DNA from: Nyssa sinensis
Taxonomy: Eukaryota > Streptophyta > Magnoliopsida > Cornales > Nyssaceae
Length of the DNA: 64,000 nt
Assembly: GCA_008638375.1 (NCBI GenBank)
Contig: CM018052.1
Coordinates: forward strand, 19,565,571-19,629,570
Reading direction: 5' to 3'
Shown: in pieces, positions 19,701 through 29,190 of the stretch
Numbering within the stretch: position 1 is the stretch's first letter
Layout of the letters: each line of letters opens with the position of its first letter
Translations under genes and position numbers: made by a program
Notes under the pieces: model-generated
What the model was told of the DNA's origin: nothing
What the model saw: only the letters and a program-made list of their open reading frames with translations
Databases searched by the model: none

Positions 19701-21501
19701 AAAAACAGAGCAACCTTGACAAATCCCTCATTGCTTAGCAATATAAAAGATGTAAAATGATTATGCAAAAATCTCGTCCTCAGCTTATATATCAGTTGCA
19801 TAGCCATGCATTTCCTAAATTTATCAAACTCTAAAAATTATTTTAATAATCTTCAACATCTATGGTGTATATCCAATACATTTTTGGTGAATCTGAGCTG
19901 TTACGATACCAAGATGTACCGAATACAGCCATGGCCGCATGTGGACTATCTGTGTTTTATAGGTTGATTCAAATAGTTTTCCAATGCTGTCGAGCAACCA
20001 AAAAAGGCGAATTAAGTTGCTGTGTGGAATAGAACAATCTTAACCCGAAAATCAACCAGTCTTCAACTGGAAGGAATTCATCAATGATTTTACTGAGAAA
20101 TCCTGCTTTGGGGCCTGAGTTGGCTGAAATTTTTTCCATTTTGTGGTTTTTTTTTTTGTTTTTGTTTTTATTTCCAACGAGAACTCTTTTGGAGAATTTT
20201 AACGGCCGATTGTAATAAATTTCACTCCCCTTCACATCACTCTACTGCAAAAAGTTTCCTTTGCTATGGAGGTGGGCAAAAAGAAGAAAACACCATCCAA
20301 TCTTGATCTTTCCTCTCCTCCGTTTGTATGTAAGAGGTAAGGAAGGGCCCTCCTTCGGCAGGAGAGGAAGGAAACAAGGGCGGAACCAGTTAAAGTAGCC
20401 GCCCCCCCCCCCCCCCCCCAAAAAAAAAAAAAAAAAAAAAATTACATGAGTTTTTTTTCCCTCCTAAAATTTTTCCCAAAGAAATTCTAGCTCTCCCCAA
20501 ATTTGTTTTCTGGCTCTGCCCTTGGAACGAAAGAATCATTGCTTGTGTTACTTACTCCTTGTTCTCCATTAAAGAATGATCTTAGCATTTACCTTTGCTC
20601 CTATAGGTGACAAAAAGCTTCCCTATCATATTGGTAGACTGTCTTCTTTTCTCAGAAAATGGCCTTGCAACTTGTTACTTTTTCCAACTGAAGCCACTTT
20701 CTGTGTACTAACTCTTGTTATTTTTGGCTTTGAGCCTATGCCATAGAATAATTTATCAATTTAGGCACTTGGTCTGAAGCATTTGGGTCCACGGGACAAA
20801 AATAATGTCTACTGGATGTAGGTACTGTATTTATTGCATTATTGTAGAATAAAAATATTTAAGGGTGTGATAGTATATGAATCTAGATCTGGTTAAACAT
20901 GGTAAATCAACACTAGTGTCCCATATAACTTATACTCAAGAGCCCCTGTTTCAGAACAAGACAACTTCTGGGTTGGGTTGGAAAGTGCTCCTTTTGAATT
21001 CTTATCACCTCACTTGTACTTAATTATTGGGGGGAATGATATATGATTGAATTGTGGTTCAAATTGTGATGGAAGAAAGAGGCCCACCCATCTTTTCCCA
21101 CCGATGCCAATTTCTAAAATCCTAAGTTCATTGATATTTGCATTAATTTGGAAGCTAAATGACAGTTTTTGTTTATCTTATATGTTAAGAAAGCCCGTTC
21201 ACACACCTGGGCAATTGTTGAGTGATTGACCGACTTGTCTAAGGCTTCAACCTGGCTGTGACAGGAAAAGGTTCAATACTATGATATAGCCAGAGAGAAA
21301 CGAGCAGAGTTTGATAGGGCCATGGCAGATTATATCAAAAGGATGGTAAGCTTGTTTTACATGTTTTCTGTTAGTTTCTTGAATGTGCATCAATGAGCAC
21401 TGTTTAGTATTGTGTAAAACAACATTTTATCTTATTGAGGAAATAAATTATTGTAGGAAAGCGGAGAGGATCAAGAATCTGAGTTGTCAGAGTTTGATTA
21501 G
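7780..21501 (+). CDS. HMGB14: HMG-box protein (HMGB14-like), five exons, frameshift in exon 1
   Basis: A nuclear DNA-bending protein with one HMG box. Exons: 7780-7936, 12261-12318, 12466-12510, 21265-21345 and 21457-21501 (TAG). All junctions are GT-AG. Exon 1 gives a Lys-rich basic tail ending KKPKKPPTA. Exon 2 gives DDFRKEFQEQNPDVKSMRD, exon 3 IGKACGMKWKTMTYE, exon 4 EKVQYYDIAREKRAEFDRAM, and exon 5 a short acidic tail (ESGEDQESELSEFD). Together these form a complete small HMG box of about 128 residues. However, after PPTA the box should continue FFYFL, and that reading needs one more T than is present in gcttcttctac (7921-7931). As written, exon 1 is one base out of phase with exon 2. A start at 7711 is possible in the same frame, but 7780 fits the family better. 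Introns 1 (4.3 kb) and 3 (8.8 kb) are swollen by transposons. Confidence 0.85.
8745..9110 (+). pseudogene. L1 LINE fragment between EN and RT domains
   Basis: In HMG-gene intron 1. Broken frames read LNALKEKLW at about 8790 and, near 9010-9090, KTRIFHLFANAHRITNFI. The latter matches the plant L1 'GDrNTkFFHrlAnahRR.N.I' block that precedes the RT. It may be the 5' part of the L1 whose 3' end lies at 10200-11541, with an RTE fragment between them. Confidence 0.5.
9320..10195 (+). pseudogene. RTE-type LINE reverse transcriptase fragment
   Basis: In HMG-gene intron 1. The frames read KKDLHMVLINLEKDYNRV, then LIWWVLEKKGV and IKDMYDR (RT palm 'FiDlEKAYDRVPR..lWw.L..kgv...YI..i.dMYdg'). Farther on come FHYLGSLIYQEEKIGADVTH, SASGVLCDR, KMSVVKMKMLRWMC and the terminal KINFGRDNLKRY region. 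This order is typical of plant RTE elements. The catalytic YADD part is deleted, and stops and shifts are frequent. Confidence 0.75.
10200..11541 (+). pseudogene. L1 LINE 3' part with poly(A) tail
   Basis: Starts in the post-RT block (minus-free reading near 10215-10280: LKRN-WGG-GDEFKCHF-D) and runs through the zinc-finger RVT region: WELDELEAF near 10818, then a run resembling CxxCxxxxESVNHFLLHC at about 11095-11140 (ESVNHFLLHC is clear). The 3' end is typical of plant L1: 'ggtgcacctcttttttggtgcctttt' at 11490-11513 and an A-run at 11531-11541. No intact frame remains. Confidence 0.7.
10463..10622 (+). repeat. 82-bp tandem duplication inside the L1 relic
   Basis: The segment from ggtacactag (10463) to 10544 is followed at once by a near copy from ggtacgctag (10545). 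Both contain agttaagt(t/c)c(g/a)attatcttatgg and gtgtttggaagatcatt. The copies differ at several positions, so the duplication is old. Confidence 0.75.
12105..12225 (+). repeat. 75-bp tandem duplication in intron 1
   Basis: The string catgtatgtctctgatatata occurs at about 12108 and again at about 12183, each followed by (TA)n and a gtatacata motif. This is a short direct duplication about 50 bp upstream of the exon 2 acceptor. Confidence 0.6.
12717..12967. mobile_element. Mutator-type MITE with about 100-bp terminal inverted repeats
   Basis: The left end (12717 to about 12818) and the inverted right end (12967 back to about 12868) match over about 100 bp: GGA(C/T)A(C/G)TGCT, TCCACA(T/C)CAGGT, AGAGGAACCTCCT / AGGAGGAACCTCCT, CTACCCA(C/T)GTACGTGTC. 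Flanks taaaataat and taaaaaaac share 7 of 9 bases, suggesting a 9-bp target duplication. Long TIRs plus 9-bp duplication point to the Mutator class. It lies in HMG-gene intron 3. Confidence 0.75.
14216..14385 (-). mobile_element. Au-type SINE with perfect 16-bp target duplication
   Basis: Read on the minus strand, the element goes from a tRNA-like head (ggttgagtgctagg, box-B-like) through 'cagcctctgcaaaatgcgagc' to 'cactgggtacggcc', the conserved 3' part of the Au SINE family of flowering plants. It is flanked by identical 16-bp repeats acttttctagttaaat at 14200-14215 and 14386-14401. The box-B C of GGTTCGA is altered, so it is probably not transcribed by Pol III. Family named from memory of its conserved 3' segment. 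Confidence 0.8.
15636..16401 (+). mobile_element. TRIM-A array: three 73-bp LTRs with a nested TRIM-B
   Basis: Three LTR copies, each 73 bp, begin TGTTAGA and end in TTAATA or TT(A/C)ACA: 15636-15708, 16154-16226 and 16329-16401. Copies 1 and 2 are followed by the initiator-tRNA-Met primer site tggtat(c/t)agagc. Copies 2 and 3 are preceded by the purine tract gtgagggggcg. The whole array has an exact 5-bp target duplication gaagc (15631-15635, 16402-16406). The internal region between copies 2 and 3 is only 102 bp and non-coding, the definition of a TRIM. The first internal region contains TRIM-B and an inverted segment. Confidence 0.85.
15959..16051 (+). mobile_element. TRIM-B LTR nested in TRIM-A
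   Basis: Starts TGTTAGAATGTCCCACATCG after the purine tract tcagggggtg and ends ccatttaaca. It is followed by tggtatcagagc at 16052. The same family has an LTR at 37556-37679 (TGTTGGATTGTCCCACATCG...TTTTTAACA). Upstream, 15826-15958 holds TRIM-B LTR-end and internal sequence (gggcctccaaatttaaata then a primer site at about 15879), so more than one TRIM-B part is present. Confidence 0.75.
16607..16813 (-). mobile_element. tRNA-derived SINE
   Basis: On the minus strand the element starts ccaaggataactaagctaat (box-A-like aactaagctaatagg). It continues through a spacer to ccctagttcaagcc (box-B-like GTTCAAGCC), and ends about 200 nt later in an A-rich tail (atcaaaaaaaa, forward 16608-16620). The head-to-tail order and size are those of a plant tRNA-related SINE. 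I found no clear target duplication. Confidence 0.65.
17502..18845 (-). mobile_element. 5'-truncated L1 LINE with open C-terminal frame
   Basis: An insertion in HMG-gene intron 3. The plus-strand T-run at 17502-17515 is its poly(A) tail. Its 5' end, at about 18845, is truncated within the RT C-terminal part. It carries the intact frame 17603-18838. Confidence 0.8.
17603..18838 (-). CDS. L1 ORF2 C-terminal part (post-RT and zf-RVT), 411 codons open
   Basis: The frame begins inside the element, so the Met is not a true start. Residues 8-60 hold the post-RT block ([20 protein letters not shown], then [19 protein letters not shown]). A spacer domain follows, with [15 protein letters not shown] and [10 protein letters not shown]. 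Near residues 290-320 is the zinc-finger RVT motif [18 protein letters not shown]. The end has [23 protein letters not shown]. There are no stops over 1.2 kb, so it is much younger than the other LINE pieces in this gene. The RT catalytic domain and the endonuclease are missing, so it cannot move by itself. Confidence 0.85.
   Translation of the reverse strand: [411 protein letters not shown]
19060..19800 (-). repeat. Direct duplication (period about 370 bp) of an L1 C-terminal segment
   Basis: About 19070-19435 and 19440-19795 are direct copies. Both contain aacaatctccaatctggagaacta, gcttgggtttaactc, tttagtgacctc(t/c)tattcctctccctt and a gattatgcaaaaat end. On the minus strand the second copy reads FHDIAPLCLFWCISRERNRRS, the L1 'LAPLCL.WCIW.ERN.R.F' signature, so the unit comes from an L1 3' region. 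Both copies carry stops. It sits next to the younger L1 at 17502-18845. Confidence 0.7.
20375..20524. mobile_element. 150-bp hAT-type MITE with a C-run/A-run core
   Basis: Terminal inverted repeats CAAGGGCGGAACCAG and (inverted right end) CAAGGGCAGAGCCAG match at 13 of 15 bases. Flanks gaaggaaa (20367-20374) and gaacgaaa (20525-20532) match at 7 of 8, as for an 8-bp hAT target duplication. Inside, at about 20402-20441, a run of about 18 C is directly followed by about 22 A. Confidence 0.75.
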
Positions 21502-21921
21502 TAGGAATGTTAGGATTATTTTCTTCTAGAACAATTGTCTGTAGGAATGACAGGCAGTTGGGCAACTCAGTTGTTTAGCGTCCAAACACTGAAACTCCAC
21601 ATCCGTATAATTCTTTTTCTGTACATTACTGTTTAGAAATTGCATTTCATGTTATGAGAATATGAAAATTTAATGGTCAACATTGTGTGCTTTCTTTTTG
21701 TTGACCAAGTTGTGTTGCTCAATTATTGAAACTGTACCAAGCATCCTGTCTTCATGGAAACATCTCTTGAAAAATAGTCTTCGCCAAGTTAATGACTTTC
21801 AAAGTTCAAATGGCAATCTGATTCAAACTATGGAAATTTTGAAAATGGAGACGATCCACTTATTTGCCCATGCAGGATTCAAACCGCATGACGATTTGAA
21901 AAAGTTTGGAATCACGCTTGC

Positions 21922-21924
<3 letters not shown>

Positions 21925-21956
<32 letters not shown>
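21925..21956. repeat. (AG)16 microsatellite between convergent genes
   Basis: A perfect AG dinucleotide tract lies in the 590-bp interval between the HMG-box stop (21501) and the ycf23 stop (22093). It is probably within or near both 3' UTRs. No AATAAA could be assigned with certainty. Confidence 0.9.
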
Positions 21957-21958
<2 letters not shown>

Positions 21959-22092
21959 GAAGAAAAGGTTGAAATTGCAGTTTTTATTCAGTTGCTCAAT
22001 GCATAAAAGGAACAGAAATGCTGTATGTCTTTCATAGAAACCCAAATGTTTCAACTCATTATTTGTTAAACATGAGCAGGAAATTGTATGAA

Positions 22093-25000
22093 CTAGACTT
22101 TCAAAGTTTTCTCTTGAGATACACTCTGTCTCTCTGCCGAGATGCCTAATGAATCAGCAATACCCCTGACCTCTGCAATCATTGCAATCACATCATTAAG
22201 CTTGTTAACTGCTGAGCCCACTCCCTGAGTTCAAAGATGCAAATATCAATCATTTAGTTCACTAAGTCTTAGAAGTATGATGGGGGAAGCAATCATGTGT
22301 TTGAATTATACATACCACACCGGAAGCTCCTGCCGTGATAGCCATTGGTGCTGTAACTGCACTTAGGCCAGATGAACACATAACAGGGATCTTAACAGCC
22401 CGTGAAATAGAATATGCTGCTGCTAGTGTTGGAGTTGCCTAAAATTTCCAGGAAGGAGAAAACAATATGTTAGACAAAATGGATGTCAGCAACATATTCG
22501 TGATCAGCCTTAGAAACTAAGTATGACTGGAACTGCCAAGACACTACAGAATTCCTATATCTACTTCAGTTTGTATCTGGTAAGTCAGATTTTCTTAAGA
22601 ACCCAACAGGGGGAAGAACAAAGCCATAAAAACATCAAGCGAACCAAAGCCCCATACAAACAGAGCAAGGGCTAAACAACCCACTAACAAACAAGGCAAA
22701 ACAAACCACAGCAACCTACACAAGCTAACCAGAGACACCAGAACAGCAGCAAGAAACACTATAGCCTACTGCCTGGAAGGCTTTCAAGGAGTCATGCTGA
22801 GTGGAAACAGAAATTCAGCTTCGGTAAGGTAAAAAGCTTTTGCATGTAAATATAAATTTTCCTCCTGGTTGCTGAGAATTTGGGAGAAAGAACATTGAAT
22901 TTTGTTATTACATTCAAGGTTCTAAGCAAAGGTTTTGTAATTTATCAAGTCCCAAATGATAAAAAATTTAAAATTTTATTTTTCCTCCTCCATTTTCTCA
23001 GCAGCTGGGGTACGAAAGAGCAGCCAAATAATTGTAAAACCTTTGAGCATCCCATGGTCAGAGTTTTTCACAGGTTTAAATCAAGAAAGTAATCCAACCT
23101 TAGTGTCAGCCAGATGGAAATTAGGATAATCCCCAGTTAAGGATCAGAAGTTATTGGTGAATATTTATTATTGGTGCAAAGGGGTTTAAGGCTCAGAAGT
23201 TTCTTTAACATGTCTTAAGACGACAGACCAAATTTAACCGAACATGCTCTTCTAGCAGCATGTTCCCAAACCAGCAATCAGGATCTTCCCAGATTCTATT
23301 CGAGTTCCCAACTTGTGCATGTATCTATGCATATAATTTTAGATGTACAAATATGCGTTGTTACGGGGCATAAATGTGTATATTTACATATAAGGCACAT
23401 ATATTCATCTTACCTTCTCAATGAATCCAAGAACACCGGCCTTGGAAGGATTAGAACATTTTCCTCCTTCAGTTTGGATAATGTCTACACCTTCCTGTTC
23501 CAACAGCTCCGCTAGCTTGACCTGTTAATTATCGAAGAAATGTAAATTAAACGATTGGTGCAATGTTAATTTATACTCTTTTGATAAATTTGCTACTTAT
23601 AACCTGATCAGGGAGGCTTAATGTGTGGGGCACAGTGACTGATAGTGTGACAGATGGAAGGATCCTCTTAGCCTCCATTGTTAAATTTAATATCTGCAGA
23701 AAGTACTCCACAAGATCAGAAAAGAAAAACCATGAAAAGCTTCATTAAATGGTAACAGGATGAACTGGGTTATAATTCATAATACTTGAAATTGAAGAAA
23801 TGAGTCTAAAGAGATATGAGAGGGTTTAACTGTTCAAAAAGTCCTCAAATTCCTCATCTACGGTATCATGAAACCACACACAGGCGATAAGGATACACAA
23901 TGAGAACACTTCAAAAGTTTCTTGTCATAAATTCTCTCTAATTTTTCTATGTCACATAAGATTTTTTTCCAACGAGGAATATTGAGTCATTGAAATACCA
24001 AATTTGATCTTTTTGTGCGTGGAAAAAGGGAAAGAGCCAAAGAGGGGATTGGGGTGGAGCTGATTTTCTTTTTCCTTTCTTAATTTTTTTTTACTAGGTT
24101 TGTCGAGTTACATCTAGTCTGATATGTGATGCAACTGAAATTAACTTACCATAAGATATGTTTATTGGCAACTCAATATTTCTCAATACCTGTTCTGGAG
24201 AGAAGAGCATGCCCATCTCATAAAAGGAATCATAGTTTCCAATCTCTATCTGCATCAACCAACAGTTTTCTTAGTAAGAATTAACAAAAGATATTGTCGT
24301 TTTCTACATATATGTATGATTGCTTTAACAAGATAATGGATTATATATTCAAGCTAATGTACTGAAATGTAAGAGAATAGTAGAACAAGATGGTGGTCCA
24401 ACCATTAGCGCTCCTGCTTCAACAGCAGCTGGAAATGCTGCCGGATCCACGGAAGAAACACAAACCTGCAAAATAGAGCACATTACTTATTGAAGTATTA
24501 ACAAGTCAACATTTTTCTCTTTGATCAGTGAAGTATTAACAAGTAAAAATGTTTGGAGATATGACAGTTTCTTCGTAAAAAACTAAAGCTGATAAAGTTG
24601 TTGGCTTTCGATGTTAAACAATGCTTCAAATCAATTGAAAAGAGAAGACATGAAAAACATTAAAGTCATCACATAGTGTTCTAGACTAGCATGCTTATTA
24701 GAGTACTACCAATTACCCCAAAAGCTTAAATTATTAGAGAGGGTGAAACTTAATTATATACTTCGAAATGTCCCCTTACATTTGGCCAAACTCCTTATCA
24801 AGAGTGAGCTAACATGTGCATCAATTATAATTATTAGGGTGATGGTGAGGTTTAAAGTCAGGATCTTTGCCTACTTTAATACCACATCAAAACCAACTAC
24901 TGTTAAAACTTAAGCTCTCAAAGTGCTCATCAACCGGGTCATGGATTGAAGGAATCAAGCCATTGTCCCTAACAAGATGACACCCATGATATAAACAGTG

Positions 25001-28000
25001 AAAAAGTTGTACAATCTTTAGATATATTATATATCTGATGTTGAAATCTTAAAAATATTCTAATATTTCTGAGTATATTAGTGCTACGAAAATAAAATGT
25101 TTAGGTACAAAAATAGTACATGTTATCTAGTCCACTATATTGAGGCAGCAATTCATGAACTGGTTGCTTTGTGGAATCATATCATAGGAACATTTGAAAA
25201 GTTTTCTTTGTGGAGAAATTTAAACACAATGTGGCACCCAAGACAGCCACCTAATTGTTATGTCTTATCTGATCATTTCATATAAGTAACAATAATATTT
25301 TTCTATTGCCATTGTCTAAGGAGCACCAACACGAACACCATACACAAATATGATACAACATGGATAAATTGACACAACAAATTTTGAAAAAATGGGATAC
25401 TGATATGATGAGGACACAACAATATATACAGATACATATACATATACACATTTATATGCATGAATCTATTATATATGATAAATATATAACTTTGAGTAAT
25501 TTTCTAAATTCATATACTAAAAATTGCATAATGTGTGAAATGAAACATGATAAAAATCATAAAAATTATTTATATTGTGTATACCATAGTATTAAATATC
25601 GACCATTACGTAACCTGTTTTGAACCCTCCGATACCGTTACATACCGATAAAAAATTCACAGGCATAACAGCCAATACCGTTACGTAATGGCGTTATGGA
25701 CCGAAGTATAACGGAATCAGCCGATACGTAACAATAATGGTACATTTTTCTCTTTTTCTCTATTCTAAAGGCTAAAAAACTCATTTTTAGCCATAGATCT
25801 AGTGATTTAAATTAATCAAACACAAGATTTGAAATTACGGATATAGTCAAAGTGTTTAGTAAGTCCTAGAATTATATCTAATTATTTATTGCCACAATTT
25901 AAAAGTAAAATTTTATCTAATTAGATTTAGTAGATGTTAATTAAAAATGCATGAATCTTATCACTAGGGCTTAGGCTACTTCTACAAAAAAAAAAAAAAA
26001 AAATTCTAATTTTATAAATTATTTATTTTCTACTTTTGTTTTTGTATTAATATTTTTGCTCTAAAATCATATAAAGGTATCTTGAGTTTTTATTTTTTGG
26101 TGGTAGAAAATAAGAGTATTGTAATATGATTAATCACATTTATATTTTTTGTTAATTTTGCTAAATTATGTGTTTATTTGACTTTAAGTCCATTAGTTAA
26201 CAATTAATATTTACTTAAGTGTATTCTTTGTCTATTTTTTGTTTTATTTTTTTATATTTGCTGAAATTACTTACAGTTGCATTTTTAGTTATTAGTTATC
26301 ATAGTCAGTCATAATAGATTGTACTTTCTTCTTACTTTGATATAAAAACAATATAAAGTCTTAGACAATAAGTAATTTTTTTCATATAAGCTATAAAATG
26401 ACTAAAAATAATTAAAAACATTGAAAAGTAATAAATTTGACTAAAACTATGCATATTAGTAACTTTTTAAGGGATTTTCTAGTGATTACAAAAAATTTAC
26501 CGGTGTGGCTCCTGATTCCCGTTACATATCGACCGATACTCCCGATACTGTTACACCGCTATCGTGACTGTTACGTGTTCCGATACCGCGATTTAAAACC
26601 ATGGTGTATACTATTATTGTGTACTCTCTTATTACAATTTTGTCTTACAATTGTATCCTTGTCCTACAATTTGTTTAGTACATACTTTACTTGTGGTCAT
26701 GCATACAATGTCAGATTTTTTTAATAAAGAAAAGAAGAAAGGTTGGATTCTTCAAAGAGTGTTTAGCTTGTTTCCAAGAGTGTCAGACAAGGCTTCTGTT
26801 AAGATGTGTTTTTGCTACACAAGTCACGTGGGAAGTGTGGACTTGTTGACTAAGTACCAAAATAATGAAATTTATTATTAAATTATAGACATATTTACAA
26901 GGCGTTGAACAAGTATCTAGAAATGTCCACGTTCGTTAGGCCATTGTGACAACATATATACAAGTATGAATATGATATGACAATTAAAATAACTATGAAG
27001 TTTTTTTCTCTAATTATATGATTTAAAAGAAAACGATAAAAAAATTTACTCTAAAAGAGTAAGAATTTACCGGAAGCGAAGTTAAGCTAGTGGCAAGCTT
27101 CACCAACTCTGGGTCACAAGCTATATCTACATGAGTGGCTCCACCCTGTGCAATTAACAGAATGGCAAGAAATAAAATCAACACTAGTAATGGAGGGCAC
27201 TGAGATTTCTTGAAGCATCATACAACAGTCTATTTGCAATCTAGCAAGGAAGCACATTAAGGTTTTTGTAGCACATCATGATTAAACCGAGTTCAGTACC
27301 GAGCATTGCTAGGAAAAAGAGAAAAAAAGGGAGAAGAGTTATCTAAGAAGAGAAGACTTCATTATTGTCAGTCAAAAAGGAACATTTGTTATCTTGCTCA
27401 CTGTCATCAATCACTCTTTTATTAACCTTTCTTTGTAGACATGTTAAGGGGAACCAATTAATCACGGTTGGATGTAGTATGTCATTTGAGTGAGGTGTGC
27501 CACTCTGCACTTCGCTCATTTTCCTTTGCCTTGGTAGACTAGTTAAACATCCAGACTTAACCGAAGGACTCTTACTGGTTTGTTAGAATACCAAGGGAAT
27601 GGACACACCCTCACACACACATACACAGAGAGTAAAATCAAGGACCAAATTAGGGTGCTTTTTTGGAAGGATGGGACAGATAGATTTCCACCAGAGTTAA
27701 GGACACAATGATCCCACTAAGATGGAGACAAGCTTACTAAATAAGTTGCTAGAATGTCACTTTTAAGTTGAAAGGAAGTACAAAACATCAATCTGAGGGG
27801 GCAAATGAAGCATTTTCAAGCATGAGCTCTCACTTCATCTATTTTACTCAAATGGAAGATCCCAAAAGTAAAAATAATATCCTCTGCAAATAATTTAGCA
27901 ATATTTACATATATGGATTGGACCAGTGTGTTGTTCTACAGAAAAAAAAGACCGTGCATTGTGCAGATAAAACTGAATAATTTCAATGTAATTGTTATGC

Positions 28001-29153
28001 TGAAATCAATAATTGCAAGAATTTCAAAAGGCAAGAAAAAGGTTATTCCAGAGCATAACACCTGTAATGTATGACAGAAAGCAAGTCAGCAGCAACATGA
28101 AGATTTCATTCTTAAAATTCTTTTATTCAACTGCTGGAATTTTCCTATACGAACAATCACAATCTGTGTACATATACTATGTGCTATGCTCTAAAAGTTG
28201 AACTAAATCTAGTGGTTTGGCAGGTTTTGCCTTAACAAGCGCTAGTCCTATTTGGTTCAATTAGAACCAGAACTTTCCCAATAGATGGGACAGACCATTT
28301 CAACTGATGGAATCGACCTATTCAATGCATTTTAAACTAGTCGGATTTTCGAAAAAGAATGCAAACTCAGCTCTACAACAAAACTCAGTTCAAGATGTGT
28401 GCCCTAGCCAAAAAAATTAAGCCTTTTCACTGATTAACCAGTATTAGAGTTTCTTTGTTACTGTGTGTGTGTCATTTAAAATTCATAATTTGAATATTTT
28501 CCCAACCATATAGGATAGAACCAAACACCTTAACTTAGTGGCAGGATTCACAGGATCAATAATCATAAATGTCACCGATAACTTACAAACAGATTCATTA
28601 AGCACCAACAACATCAAGCAGGATTCTGAAACTCAATGATTAGAAATTAAATAGCTAGAGTTTGGAGCCAATGGTAAACATATGAAGAATTGAAATCTTT
28701 ATGTTATAATTTTCTATCAAGGGTGTTTTAAAAATGTCTAAGGCTCTCGACATCTCAAATAATGTTTCCCTCAATTGCAATTTTCCTCCACTCTGACAAA
28801 CAAATAATGTAAACAATAGTTCATGAAGAAGTCTATTTGCCCAAGTAAATTGACCACAAAGCACAAATACTCTCAGAAGATGAACATTTATGCCAAATAA
28901 ACTAAATGCTCCTCGTGGAATGCCGGCAAATAATATATAATTGTTCTGAACTTTCTATATCCAAAAATTTCATTAACTCACCATCTAGAATATCAATTAG
29001 TTCAATAACATTGATCTTCTAGTTTTTTAATGTCCGCTGATAAGTAACGGAGCATAAAGCATGATTTAATTTAACATTAAACCAACCTTATCCGCAGCAG
29101 TTACCACAGAAGCAACATTGTCTCTATTAAAATTCTGCAAGCCAGAAATGATC

Positions 29154-29190
<37 letters not shown>

